Part shown: positions 42,350-52,088 of the stretch, in pieces
Position numbering within the stretch: the first letter of the stretch is position 1
How the letters are laid out: each line of letters begins with the position of its first letter
Origin: Curvibacter gracilis ATCC BAA-807
GTDB taxonomy: Bacteria > Pseudomonadota > Gammaproteobacteria > Burkholderiales > Burkholderiaceae_C
NCBI RefSeq assembly: GCF_000518645.1
Contig: NZ_KI912466.1
Span: 121,792 to 185,791, forward strand
Reading direction: 5' to 3'
Length of the DNA: 64,000 nucleotides
Notes under the pieces: generated by a model
The model's input: only the letters and a program-made list of their open reading frames with translations
Told to the model about the DNA's origin: nothing
Database searches by the model: none
Position numbers and translations under genes: made by a program

Positions 42350-43837
42350 ATGAATCCAGCGGTCCATCCCGTCGACGAACGCCTTCCCATCAACCGATTG
42401 GCCGCCCTGGGCCTGCAGCACGTGCTGGTCATGTACGCCGGCGCGATTGCCGTGCCGCTGATCATCGGCCGCGCCCTCAAGCTCGACCCCGAGCAGGTGG
42501 CCATGCTGATCTCGGCCGACCTGTTCTGCTGCGGCCTGGTCACGCTGATCCAGGCCCTGGGCGCCACGCCGTGGTTCGGCATCCGGCTGCCGGTGATGAT
42601 GGGCGTGACCTTCGCCTCGGTCGGCCCCATGGTGGCCATCGCCAACAGCAACCCCGGCGTGGCCGGGGCCCAGCTGATCTTCGGCGCCATCATCGGCGCA
42701 GGCATCGTCTCCATCCTGATCGCGCCGGTGGTCAGCCGGCTGCTGCGCTTCTTCCCGCCCGTGGTCACCGGCACGCTGATCCTGGTGATCGGTGTCAGCC
42801 TGATGCGCGTGGGCATCAACTGGATCTTCGGCAACCCCGTGGGCCCCACCGCCCCCAGCGTGCCCGACCCCGAACACCTGCGCTGGCTGGCCGAAGCCGG
42901 CAAACTGGCCGCGGCCCCGGGCTCGGCCCTGCCCGCCATCCCCAAGGGCCTGGCCATCCTGCCCACCGTGCCCAACCCCAAATACGCCGACCTGATGGGC
43001 GTGGGCGTGGCCGCCCTGGTGCTGGCCTCCATCCTGACCATCAACCGCTTTGCGCGCGGCTTCGCGGCCAACATCTCGGTGCTGCTGGGCATCGTCATCG
43101 GCGGCGTGGTGTCGGTGGCCCTGGGGCTGATGACCTTCGAGAAGGTCGGCAAGGCCCACTGGTTCGACCTCGTGCTGCCCTTCGAGATCGCCACCCCGGT
43201 GTTCGACCCGCTGCTGATCCTGACCATGACCGTGGTCATGCTGGTGGTGATGATCGAATCGACCGGCATGTTCCTGGCCCTGGGCGAGATGACCGAGCGC
43301 AAGGTCGACAACAAGGCCCTGACCGCCGGCCTGCGCACCGATGGCCTGGGCACCCTGATCGGGGGCCTGTTCAACACCTTCCCCTACACCAGCTTCTCGC
43401 AGAACGTGGGCCTGGTGGCGGTGACCGGCGTGCGCAGCCGCTTCGTGTGCGTGGCCGGCGGCATCATCCTGATCGTGCTGGGCCTGCTGCCCAAGATGGC
43501 GGCCCTGGTCGAATCCCTGCCCACCGTGGTGCTGGGCGGCGCCGGCCTGGTGATGTTCGGCATGGTGGCGACCACCGGCATCCGCATCCTGGGCGGTGTG
43601 GACTTCAAGGACAACCGCCACAACGCGCTGATCGTCGCGATTTCCATCGGCGTGGGCATGATCCCGCTGCTGGCCCCCAACTTCCGCCAGTGGATGCCGC
43701 ATGCCATCCACCCGCTGATCGAATCCGGCATCCTGCTGGCCACCATCAGCGCGGTGCTGCTGAACCTGTTCTTCAACGGTGCACGGCACGACGAAGAAGC
43801 GATTCGAGCCGCCGCTCGCCAAGCCGACAGCCACTGA
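42350..43837 (+). CDS. NCS2-family nucleobase:cation symporter (xanthine/urate permease type)
   Basis: A 495-residue inner-membrane carrier of the nucleobase-ascorbate family, with about 14 hydrophobic segments. Family landmarks are LGLQHVLVMYAGAIAVPLII at the start, the VVMIESTGMFLALGE helix carrying the conserved Glu, and the FSQNVGLVAVTG signature. The sequence resembles the xanthine/urate branch rather than uracil permeases, but substrate choice rests on few residues. AAGGAA lies six bases before the ATG at 42350. The TGTATACA operator upstream links it to puuD and uraH, so a purine such as urate or xanthine is the likeliest cargo. Confidence 0.9.
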   Translation: MNPAVHPVDERLPINRLAALGLQHVLVMYAGAIAVPLIIGRALKLDPEQVAMLISADLFCCGLVTLIQALGATPWFGIRLPVMMGVTFASVGPMVAIANSNPGVAGAQLIFGAIIGAGIVSILIAPVVSRLLRFFPPVVTGTLILVIGVSLMRVGINWIFGNPVGPTAPSVPDPEHLRWLAEAGKLAAAPGSALPAIPKGLAILPTVPNPKYADLMGVGVAALVLASILTINRFARGFAANISVLLGIVIGGVVSVALGLMTFEKVGKAHWFDLVLPFEIATPVFDPLLILTMTVVMLVVMIESTGMFLALGEMTERKVDNKALTAGLRTDGLGTLIGGLFNTFPYTSFSQNVGLVAVTGVRSRFVCVAGGIILIVLGLLPKMAALVESLPTVVLGGAGLVMFGMVATTGIRILGGVDFKDNRHNALIVAISIGVGMIPLLAPNFRQWMPHAIHPLIESGILLATISAVLLNLFFNGARHDEEAIRAAARQADSH

Positions 43838-43845
43838 ATCTCCCC

Positions 43846-43879
43846 CCCTCCTGACAGTCAGCATGCCGTCAGGATGGGG
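43846..43879 (+). terminator. Possible hairpin terminator after the NCS2 gene
   Basis: CCTGAC and GTCAGG pair around a 12-base loop, extended by C/G-rich flanks with one mismatch. It lies a few bases after the permease stop. No U-run follows, so termination is only possible. Confidence 0.35.
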
Positions 43880-43920
43880 TAAGCTGTTGGCCCGCGTACG
43901 CATCCGTAGGAACCCAATTC

Positions 43921-46227
<2,307 letters not shown>

Positions 46228-46230
46228 AAA

Positions 46231-46281
46231 CCTGACGCCGAAGCCACCCCGGTTCGTTGTAGCCTGGGTGGCTTTGTCAGG
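46231..46281. terminator. Bidirectional hairpin between maeB and the antitoxin gene
   Basis: CCTGAC...GTCAGG forms an outer stem and AAGCCACCC...GGGTGGCTT an inner stem across 46231-46281, in the convergent gap between maeB and the antitoxin gene. The + strand has TTTG after the inner stem. It could end both transcripts. Confidence 0.5.
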
Positions 46282-46600
46282 CCAGAAATTTCAAGCCGTG
46301 CTTCTGCACGATGAAGAGCAGTTTCAAGGCCATGCCGCTGGGCCTCTTGGCACCGGCCTCCCATTTCTGGACGGTCGATTCGCTGGTGTTCAGGATGCGG
46401 GCGAATACGGGTTGGCTCACCTGATTCTGTTCCCTGAGCTTTTTGATCTGCTCTGGCCCCAGGGCCGGCGGCCGGTCCAGACACAGGGCGTCCAATTCAC
46501 GCAGCGTGGTTTTCTCCAGCGCCCCGACCTTGAACAAGGCCTGGGCGGAAGTGTGAGCGGCCTCCAGGGCATCACTCTTGTATTTGAGCTTGGTCTTCAT
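46277..46600 (-). CDS. XRE-family antitoxin of a type II toxin-antitoxin pair
   Basis: A 107-residue protein with a C-terminal XRE helix-turn-helix: IKKLREQNQVSQPVFARILN followed by TSESTVQKWEAGAKRPSG. The N-terminal half is a short helical region. The layout (small HTH protein after a RelE-like toxin, starts overlapping by 29 bases) is typical of HigA/NadS-type antitoxins encoded second in the operon. It should bind and neutralise the toxin and, with it, repress the operon through the palindrome at 46982-46998. Confidence 0.88.
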   Translation of the reverse strand: MKTKLKYKSDALEAAHTSAQALFKVGALEKTTLRELDALCLDRPPALGPEQIKKLREQNQVSQPVFARILNTSESTVQKWEAGAKRPSGMALKLLFIVQKHGLKFLA

Positions 46601-46973
46601 GGCAAATCTCCATCAGATCCTGTTGCGCCAGAAGCACTGCGATCTGAGCCTCGGACAATGCAGCGTAGGCCTTGGCCAACGAGCGAAAAGCCAGCAGTTC
46701 GTCTGCGTCAATATTGCTTCGCAGGTTTTTGGCAAACAGGTACTCGTACACCCAGTGGCGACCACCCTTGGCCAGGATGATGGAACGATGCGTGTTGTCG
46801 TTCAAGCGTTTCTTGAAAACGCCACCACCCAGGTCTTCGGCCAATCCGAGCATGGCCTGGTGCATCGCCGCGCACAGTGCAGGGTCGCGCACCTTGGCTT
46901 TTCGCGCTGCCTTGGCAAACCAGGCAGTCTTGAACACCCGACTTCGGCTGAGCTTTTGCGCTGAATTCACCAT
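46572..46973 (-). CDS. RelE/ParE-family toxin (RelE-like)
   Basis: A 133-residue toxin-like protein. The sequence pattern FAKAARKAKVRDPALCAA, DLGGGVFKKRLND, and YEYLFAKNLRSNIDADEL is the known RelE-like family often paired with XRE antitoxins. Members are predicted ribosome-dependent or free mRNA interferases. The ATG at 46973 is preferred; an in-frame GTG lies 15 bases upstream inside the operator. The toxin gene is first in the pair and overlaps the antitoxin by 29 bases. Local base composition is less GC-rich than the flanking metabolic genes, consistent with acquisition by transfer. Confidence 0.85.
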   Translation of the reverse strand: MVNSAQKLSRSRVFKTAWFAKAARKAKVRDPALCAAMHQAMLGLAEDLGGGVFKKRLNDNTHRSIILAKGGRHWVYEYLFAKNLRSNIDADELLAFRSLAKAYAALSEAQIAVLLAQQDLMEICHEDQAQIQE

Positions 46974-46981
46974 GCCAAATC

Positions 46982-46998
46982 GTAGCACCTGGTGCTAC
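46982..46998. promoter_or_regulatory. Operator palindrome of the toxin-antitoxin operon
   Basis: GTAGCACC-T-GGTGCTAC is a perfect 8-1-8 inverted repeat ending nine bases before the toxin ATG. Position and symmetry fit autoregulation by the XRE antitoxin or toxin-antitoxin complex. It overlaps the likely promoter. Confidence 0.65.
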
Positions 46999-47118
46999 TA
47001 AAAACAGGCCGCCTGTCGCATCAAGGCGTTCGGCTGCCCCCCCCCAGAAAAAAACACCTGCCCAGGAACTCGCAGGCCCATCGGGGCCTGCCACGGCCCA
47101 ATTGCAAGGGACAGGCCC

Positions 47119-47134
47119 AGGCACTGTTTTTGCT
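47119..47134 (+). promoter_or_regulatory. Sigma-54-like promoter of the nucleobase-type ABC operon
   Basis: AGGCACTGTTTTTGCT has GG-N10-GC spacing and matches 10 of 12 specified positions of TGGCACG-N4-TTGCW, including GGCAC and TTGC. The predicted transcript start near 47,145 leaves a short leader with GGAG (47153-47156) before the ATG at 47167. A strong GC hairpin (GCAGGCCC/GGGCCTGC, 47072-47091) lies just upstream. Confidence 0.6.
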
Positions 47135-47166
47135 TGACACCGTGACATCCAACGGAGCCTGTGTCG

Positions 47167-48195
47167 ATGCAAAAACGTAGCTTTATCCAAGCGGGTCTGG
47201 CCCTGAGCCTGGCCCTGGCCCTGGGCAGCGCCCAAGCCCAAAATACCCCCATCAAGTTCCAGCTCGACTGGCGCTTTGAAGGCCCTGCCGCGCTGTTCCT
47301 GCTGCCCGCCGCCAAGGGCTACTTCAAGGACGCCAAGCTCGATGTCACGGTGGATGCGGGCAACGGCTCGGGTGGGGCGGTGCAGCGCGTGGCCTCGGGC
47401 AGCTATGACATGGGCTTTGCCGACCTGGCCGCCCTGATGGAATTCCAGGCCAACAACCCCGACGCCCCCAACAAGCCGGTGGCCATCATGATGGTCTACA
47501 ACAACACCCCGGCCTCGGTCATGGCGCTCAAGAAGAGCGGCATCACCAAGCCAGCCGACTTGAATGGCAAGAAGCTCGGCGCCCCGGTGTTCGACGCAGG
47601 TCGCCGGGCCTTCCCGATCTTTGCCAAGGCCAACCAGGTGGGCAGCGTGCAATGGACCGCCATGGACCCGCCGCTGCGCGAGACCATGCTGGTGCGCGGC
47701 GACATCGACGCCATCACCGGCTTCACCTTCACCTCGCTGCTCAACCTCGAGGCGCGCGGCGCCAAGGCCAGCGACGTGGTGGTGATGCCCTACTCGGAAC
47801 TCGGGGTGAAGCTTTACGGCAACGCCATCATCGCCTCGCCCAAGCTGCTCAAGGAGAACCCCGCGGCCGTCAAGGCTTTCCTGCTGGCCTTCACCAAGGG
47901 TGCCAAGGAAGTCATCGCCAAGCCCGAGGCCGCCATCGAGTACGTGAAGCAGCGCGACGGCATCATCAACAGCGAGCTGGAAGCCCGCCGCCTGAAGCTG
48001 GCCATCGACACCGTGATCAACAGCCCCGACGCCCGCGCCGAAGGCTTTGGCCAGGTGAACGCGGCGCGCCTGTCGCTGATGGCCTCGCAGGTGTCCGATG
48101 CCTATGCCACCAAGACCCGGGCCAACCCCGACACCGCCTGGACCGGCGCCTACCTGCCCTCGGCCGCTGAACTCAACATCCTGCCGCGCAAGTAA
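47167..48195 (+). CDS. ABC transporter substrate-binding protein (NMT1/ThiY/SsuA type), first
   Basis: A 342-residue periplasmic binding protein. A Sec signal peptide (residues 1-26, MQKRSFIQAGLALSLALALG then SAQAQ) precedes the mature protein. The fold is the NMT1/SsuA-like type used for aromatic sulfonates, pyrimidine precursors and nitrogenous bases, with WRFEGPAALFLLPAAKGYF at the start and GSYDMGFADLAALMEF near residue 78. It heads an operon with ATPase, permease and a CDA-type deaminase. A paralogue with the same motif order lies at 52089-53129. Ligand unknown; a deaminatable nucleobase is suggested by the fourth gene. Confidence 0.88.
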   Translation: MQKRSFIQAGLALSLALALGSAQAQNTPIKFQLDWRFEGPAALFLLPAAKGYFKDAKLDVTVDAGNGSGGAVQRVASGSYDMGFADLAALMEFQANNPDAPNKPVAIMMVYNNTPASVMALKKSGITKPADLNGKKLGAPVFDAGRRAFPIFAKANQVGSVQWTAMDPPLRETMLVRGDIDAITGFTFTSLLNLEARGAKASDVVVMPYSELGVKLYGNAIIASPKLLKENPAAVKAFLLAFTKGAKEVIAKPEAAIEYVKQRDGIINSELEARRLKLAIDTVINSPDARAEGFGQVNAARLSLMASQVSDAYATKTRANPDTAWTGAYLPSAAELNILPRK

Positions 48196-48210
48196 GCACC
48201 CCCTGCACAA

Positions 48211-48232
48211 CCGGTCCGCTGCGGCGGGCCGG
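48211..48232 (+). other. Intercistronic hairpin after the first binding-protein gene
   Basis: CCGGTCCGC pairs with GCGGGCCGG around a 4-base loop (one G-T pair) in the 90-base gap before the ATPase gene. Such hairpins after binding-protein genes often protect the upstream mRNA and keep that protein in excess over the membrane components. Confidence 0.5.
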
Positions 48233-48285
48233 CTGCAGCGCCTTTCGCCCTTGTTCACCCCCGCCCCCGCGTCCGGAGAGTCTGC

Positions 48286-49125
48286 ATGTCCGCCCCCCTA
48301 GCCACCCCAGAGGCCCCCTACTTCGTCGACTTCCGTGATGTCTGGCTCGCCTACAACGACGAGCTGCTGGCGCAAAACCACTTCGCCGTCGAAGGCATCG
48401 ATCTGCAGGTGCGCCAGGGCGAGTTCATCGCCATCGTCGGGCCCTCGGGCTGCGGCAAGTCGACCTTCATGAAGCTCACCACCGGGCTCAAGATGCCCTC
48501 GATGGGCCGCATCCTGATCGATGGGCAGCCCGTCACCGGGCCGCTGAAGATCTCGGGCATGGCGTTCCAGGCGCCCTCGCTGCTGCCCTGGCGCACCACG
48601 GTGGACAACGTGCTGCTGCCGCTGGAGATCGTCGAGCCCTACCGATCCAGCTTCAAGCAAAAGCGCAAGGAGTACGAGGCCCGTGCCCGCGCCCTGCTGC
48701 AGAAGGTGGGCCTGGCCGGCTACGAGGACAAGTTTCCGTGGCAGCTCTCGGGCGGCATGCAGCAGCGCGCCAGCATCTGCCGTGCGCTGATCCACGAGCC
48801 CAAGATGCTGCTGCTCGACGAGCCCTTCGGCGCCCTGGACGCCTTCACCCGTGAAGAGCTGTGGTGCATCCTGCGCGACCTCTGGACCGAGCAGAAATTC
48901 AACGTCATCCTGGTCACGCACGACCTGCGCGAATCGGTCTTCCTGGCCGACACCGTGTACGTGATGAGCAAGAGCCCGGGCCGCTTCGTGGTCAAGCGCG
49001 AGATCGAGCTGCCACGCCCACGTGAGCTCGAGCTCACCTACACCAAAGAATTCACCGACATCGTGCACGAGCTGCGCGGCCACATCGGCGCCCTGCGCAA
49101 GGCCGGCGCGGTCATCAACCAGTAA
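48286..49125 (+). CDS. ABC transporter ATP-binding protein (SsuB/TauB-like)
   Basis: A 279-residue ATPase. Walker A GPSGCGKST (about 52-60), Q-loop AFQAPSLLPWRT, signature LSGGMQQRAS and Walker B MLLLDEPFGALD are all intact, followed by the H-loop VTHD. The type is that of nitrate/sulfonate/taurine/thiamine-precursor importers. CCGGAGAG precedes the ATG. It drives the permease encoded 11 bases downstream and serves the binding protein upstream; it may also serve the orphan binding protein at 52089-53129. Confidence 0.92.
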   Translation: MSAPLATPEAPYFVDFRDVWLAYNDELLAQNHFAVEGIDLQVRQGEFIAIVGPSGCGKSTFMKLTTGLKMPSMGRILIDGQPVTGPLKISGMAFQAPSLLPWRTTVDNVLLPLEIVEPYRSSFKQKRKEYEARARALLQKVGLAGYEDKFPWQLSGGMQQRASICRALIHEPKMLLLDEPFGALDAFTREELWCILRDLWTEQKFNVILVTHDLRESVFLADTVYVMSKSPGRFVVKREIELPRPRELELTYTKEFTDIVHELRGHIGALRKAGAVINQ

Positions 49126-49136
49126 GGCAGGCATTC

Positions 49137-49910
49137 ATGGCCCACAACAAGAAAATGATCGAACGCTGGTCGCCCTGGCTGCTGCTGGTGGCGGTGCTGG
49201 TGACCTGGCAGGTGCTGTGCTCGGCCTTCAATGTGTCCGAGTTCATCTTCCCCAGCCCGGCACGCATCGGCAGCCAGTTCATGGAGTTCAAGTGGATCAT
49301 CGCGGGCCACGCCTGGCGCACCTTCTGGGTGACGATGGCGGGCTTTGGCCTGGCCATCGTGGTGGGCGTGCTGCTGGGCTTTGTGATCGGCAGCTCGCGC
49401 CTGGCCTATGCGGCGGTCTACCCGCTGATGACGGCCTTCAACGCCCTGCCCAAGGCCGCCTTTGTGCCCATCCTGGTGGTGTGGTTCGGCATCGGCGTGG
49501 GCCCGGCCATCCTGACCGCCTTCCTGATCAGCTTCTTCCCCATCATGGTCAACATCGCCACCGGCCTGGCCACGCTGGAGCCCGAGCTGGAAGACGTGCT
49601 GCGCGTGCTCGGCGCACGCCGCTGGGACGTGCTGATGAAGGTCGGCCTGCCGCGCTCCATGCCCTACTTCTACGGCTCGCTCAAGGTGGCCATCACGCTG
49701 GCCTTCGTGGGCACCACGGTGTCCGAGATGACGGCTGCCAACGAAGGCATCGGCTACTTGCTGATCAGTGCCGGCTCGGCCATGCAGATGGGCCTGGCCT
49801 TTGCCGGCCTGCTGGTGGTGGGCGCCATGGCCATGGTGATGTATGAGCTGTTCAGCCTGATCGAGAAACGCACCACCGGCTGGGCCCACCGGGGCTCGCA
49901 CGGCGAGTAA
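49137..49910 (+). CDS. ABC transporter permease (SsuC-like)
   Basis: A 257-residue inner-membrane permease with about six hydrophobic segments. The EAA-loop region ELEDVLRVLGARRWDVLMKVGLPRS contains the conserved G that contacts the ATPase (core RVLGARRWDVLMKVGLP). It belongs to the BPD_transp_1 group that pairs with SsuB-type ATPases. It begins 11 bases after the ATPase stop and is followed 10 bases later by the deaminase gene, so all four genes are one transcript. Confidence 0.92.
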   Translation: MAHNKKMIERWSPWLLLVAVLVTWQVLCSAFNVSEFIFPSPARIGSQFMEFKWIIAGHAWRTFWVTMAGFGLAIVVGVLLGFVIGSSRLAYAAVYPLMTAFNALPKAAFVPILVVWFGIGVGPAILTAFLISFFPIMVNIATGLATLEPELEDVLRVLGARRWDVLMKVGLPRSMPYFYGSLKVAITLAFVGTTVSEMTAANEGIGYLLISAGSAMQMGLAFAGLLVVGAMAMVMYELFSLIEKRTTGWAHRGSHGE

Positions 49911-49920
49911 GGAAGACGCC

Positions 49921-50406
49921 ATGCCCCCTCTGAGCCCCGAACAAGCCCTGCAGGCCCTGCGCCGGGCCAACGAGGTGGCCCGGCGGGCCATGGCCGAGGG
50001 GCGTCACCCCTTTGGCGCCCTGCTGCTGGGCGCGGATGGTGTCACCGTGCTGGCCGAGCAGGGCAACATCGACACCGTCAACCACGCCGAATCCACCCTG
50101 GCCCGCGAGGCAGCGGCCCGCTGGAGCCCCGCTGAACTGGCGCAGTGCACCCTGGTCACCACCTTCGAACCCTGTGCCATGTGCGCCGGCACGATCTACT
50201 GGGCCGGCATCGGGCGGGTGGTCTATGGGGCGTCTGAGACCGATCTGCTGAGCTTGACGGGTGATCATCCCGAGAACCCCACCCTGGACCTGCCCTGCCG
50301 CGAGGTGTTCTCCTGCGGCCAGCGGGCGGTGCAGGTGCTGGGGCCCTTTGCCACCCTGCGTGAAGAGCTGCTGGCCCCGCACCAGGGCTTCTGGGCCGCG
50401 CGCTGA
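49921..50406 (+). CDS. CDA-fold nucleobase deaminase
   Basis: A 161-residue zinc deaminase of the cytidine/deoxycytidylate deaminase fold. The zinc and proton-shuttle motifs are H55-A-E57 (NHAEST) and P84-C85-A-M-C88. The size and the TFEPCAMCAGTIYWAGI pattern fit guanine or cytosine deaminase-like enzymes that act on free bases, not tRNA. AAGGAAG lies upstream. It is co-transcribed with the ABC importer, so the imported compound probably carries an exocyclic amino group that is hydrolysed after uptake. It differs in fold from the amidohydrolase deaminase at 26630-28039. Exact substrate not determined. Confidence 0.87.
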   Translation: MPPLSPEQALQALRRANEVARRAMAEGRHPFGALLLGADGVTVLAEQGNIDTVNHAESTLAREAAARWSPAELAQCTLVTTFEPCAMCAGTIYWAGIGRVVYGASETDLLSLTGDHPENPTLDLPCREVFSCGQRAVQVLGPFATLREELLAPHQGFWAAR

Positions 50407-50433
50407 TCGTGCCCGGCCCCAGCCCGACCCGGC

Positions 50434-51471
50434 TCAATACGGCTTGAAGTTGGCCGCCACGCGCTGGCGCAGGTAGTCGCCCGCCGTGATGGCCGGGTAC
50501 TTCTTCGCCGGGCCTTCGATCACCGCATCGCGGTTGGCCTGGCAGAAGAAGGCCACGCTGTAGCGGGGCCCCATGTACTCGCCGGGTTGGGGGTTCTTCA
50601 CGCGGTGGAAGTTCGAGGGCAGCAGGTCGTCGCTCCAGCGCATCAGCATGTCGCCGATGTTGCAGGTGATGGCCGCCTCGTCGGGCTCCACCGAGGTCCA
50701 GGCCTGCGAATCCATCTCCTTGCCCGGGCACACCTGCAGGCCACCCTGGCCCGGGCGCTGGAACAGCAGGGTCAGGCAGTCGAAATCGGTGTGCGCGCCG
50801 GCACGCCACAGGTCCAGATGGGCCTGGGCCTCGGGCGGGATGGCGTAGTAATGCAGCAGGCGCAGCGTGCTCTGGTACTCGGGGCTGGCGGGATCGTGCG
50901 CACCGGTGAAAAAGTCACTGGCAAAGCCCAGCTTGTCGGCAAAGCACGACAGCACCTTCATGCCCAAGGCCCAGCAGTCGGCCTCGAAGGCCAGCATGGT
51001 GGCCTTGAAGCCCGGCAACTCGGCCTCGCTGGGCCACAGGCCCGCCATGTGGGGGCGCGTGATCTGATACGACTCCTTCTGGTCCGGCGTGCCGGTGCTG
51101 GGCCGCACCTGGGCCTTGGTCTCCCAGCCCACGTTGTTGGCCTTCTGGTGCGGCCACTGGGCCTTCACGGCATCGGGCAGGGCAAAGAAGCGCTCTGAGG
51201 TGGCAAAGGCCTCGCGCACCGCCGCCAGGTCGATGCCGTGGTCCACGATCTGGAAGAAGCCGACGTCCACGGCGGCCGACCACAGCTCATCGGCGATCTG
51301 GGCCTTGCGCTGCTCATAGTCGGCCAACGAGATGCGGCGGATCTCACGCTGGCCGGTTTCAGAGCCCAGGGCGCCCATGCGCGACTCCTTGACCAGTTCA
51401 GACTGGGCCGAGGCGGTGGGGGAAACAGGGGAATCAGAGGTCATGGAAGACAAAAGGGTGGCAGTGCTCAT
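50434..51471 (-). CDS. Isopenicillin N synthase-like 2-oxoglutarate/Fe(II) oxygenase, first
   Basis: A 345-residue oxygenase of the isopenicillin N synthase family. The iron facial triad is H227-x-D229 (GAHTDFD) and H289 (FHRV); the 2-oxoglutarate-binding pair is R303-x-S305 (RYSVAFF). The N-terminal DIOX_N-like region lies at about 45-160. AAGGAG precedes the ATG at 51471. It is convergent with the deaminase gene and divergent from a second binding protein and a second oxygenase. Eukaryotic relatives include thymine 7-hydroxylase; xanthine dioxygenases also use 2-oxoglutarate. A nucleobase substrate is therefore plausible but inferred. Confidence 0.88.
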   Translation of the reverse strand: MSTATLLSSMTSDSPVSPTASAQSELVKESRMGALGSETGQREIRRISLADYEQRKAQIADELWSAAVDVGFFQIVDHGIDLAAVREAFATSERFFALPDAVKAQWPHQKANNVGWETKAQVRPSTGTPDQKESYQITRPHMAGLWPSEAELPGFKATMLAFEADCWALGMKVLSCFADKLGFASDFFTGAHDPASPEYQSTLRLLHYYAIPPEAQAHLDLWRAGAHTDFDCLTLLFQRPGQGGLQVCPGKEMDSQAWTSVEPDEAAITCNIGDMLMRWSDDLLPSNFHRVKNPQPGEYMGPRYSVAFFCQANRDAVIEGPAKKYPAITAGDYLRQRVAANFKPY

Positions 51472-51648
51472 TCGGGGCTCCTTGAATCGGAATCGGTGGG
51501 TGTGACAACACAGCCCGCGCCCCGGAGACACCCGCCCTTTCCATCGGAAGTATTCGATCGAAGACGATCCGAATCGATCCAGCCGGCCGGGCAGGCCCCT
51601 GAAGCGCATGCGGGCACCGGCTTCCTGGGAAGCAGGCCCCGCCGGGCC

Positions 51649-51747
51649 TCAAGAGCAATTCCCGGTCTGCCCCAGGCCCGGCACACCGGCCGGATCGGGC
51701 AGCTGAACGCTTCTACTCTTGCCAGCGATCAAGCAGGTTTCAGGCCA
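51649..51747 (-). repeat. Promoter-leader unit, copy 1 (toward the first oxygenase)
   Basis: On the minus strand this unit contains a sigma-54-like element (51747-51732), then CAAGAGTAGAAGCGTTCAGC (51721-51702), a 36-base spacer, and CCGGGAATTGCTCTTGA (51665-51649). The 20-base block is identical in copy 2, and the 17-base block matches at 16 positions. The ends CAAGAG and CTCTTG could pair in the transcript. Confidence 0.75.
51732..51747 (-). promoter_or_regulatory. Sigma-54-like promoter for the first oxygenase gene
   Basis: TGGCCTGAAACCTGCT on the minus strand, GG-N10-GC spacing, 9 of 12 specified consensus positions. The predicted start falls at about 51721, exactly where the conserved leader begins. 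It leaves a leader of roughly 250 bases before the oxygenase ATG. Confidence 0.55.
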
Positions 51748-51765
51748 GGCCCAGGCGGCCTGACA

Positions 51766-51782
51766 CGCACCAGCGTGGCGCA
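51766..51782. promoter_or_regulatory. NtrC-like binding site between the divergent promoters
   Basis: CGCACCAGCGTGGCGCA matches 12 of 14 specified bases of the NtrC consensus TGCACYA-N3-TGGTGCA. It is about 20 bases from one -24 element and 85 bases from the other. NtrC-type activators normally bind about 80-150 bases upstream of sigma-54 promoters, so spacing suits the plus-strand promoter better. Confidence 0.5.
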
Positions 51783-51865
51783 GAACGCCTCAGGCCGGTG
51801 CCGGTTCCTGCGCTGGAGAGGCCCTTGATCGCACTTCGTGCCCTCGTGTGGCGCCCCAGCCGAGG

Positions 51866-51881
51866 TGGCATGAAAACTGCA
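51866..51881 (+). promoter_or_regulatory. Sigma-54-like promoter for the second binding-protein gene
   Basis: TGGCATGAAAACTGCA, GG-N10-GC spacing, 10 of 12 specified consensus positions. It is nearly identical to the minus-strand element (TGGCNTGAAANCTGC shared). The predicted start is at about 51892, next to the conserved leader block. Confidence 0.6.
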
Positions 51882-51942
51882 CCCGGTCCCGCTCAAGAGT
51901 AGAAGCGTTCAGCGGCCCAGCCGCCCGGAAATTGCTCTTGAA
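51866..51942 (+). repeat. Promoter-leader unit, copy 2 (toward the second binding protein)
   Basis: The plus-strand copy: sigma-54-like element, then CAAGAGTAGAAGCGTTCAGC (51894-51913), an 11-base spacer, and CCGGAAATTGCTCTTGA (51925-51941). The spacer is 25 bases shorter than in copy 1. TCAAGAG and CTCTTGA can pair as a 7-bp stem in RNA. Confidence 0.75.
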
Positions 51943-52088
51943 GTCAGGCGCAGGCCACCGGGTTGCCCCACCCGGTGCAGCGCTGCCTTCAGGATGCGGG
52001 CCGGTCGCCCGGGCCGCATCCCGGGAGCGCGCCCGCCCGTGCCTCCCGACCCACGTGCCCCACACGCCACTTGAGGAGTGCTCTTTCC

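Larger units (their letters stand above)
51472..52088. other. 617-base divergent control region with paired sigma-54-like promoters
   Basis: No gene is supportable here. It holds two outward-facing copies of a promoter-plus-leader unit (51649-51747 minus, 51866-51942 plus), an NtrC-like site between them, a weaker NtrC-like site at 51839-51855 (10 of 14 matches), a GCAC-TTC-GTGC repeat (51831-51841) and, in the minus-strand leader, an imperfect palindrome (ATTCGATCG...CGATCCGAAT, 51552-51574). The remainder, including the 146 bases before the second binding-protein gene, shows nothing I can name. Confidence 0.6.

Noticed and set aside
46982-46998. NtrC site for the downstream ABC operon
   Set aside because: GCACC-T-GGTGC has a one-base spacer, too short for the NtrC consensus; it fits a toxin-antitoxin operator better.
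46999-47166. Riboswitch (TPP, guanidine or preQ1 type) before the first binding-protein gene
   Set aside because: Only a simple GC hairpin is present; none of the conserved riboswitch core sequences was seen.
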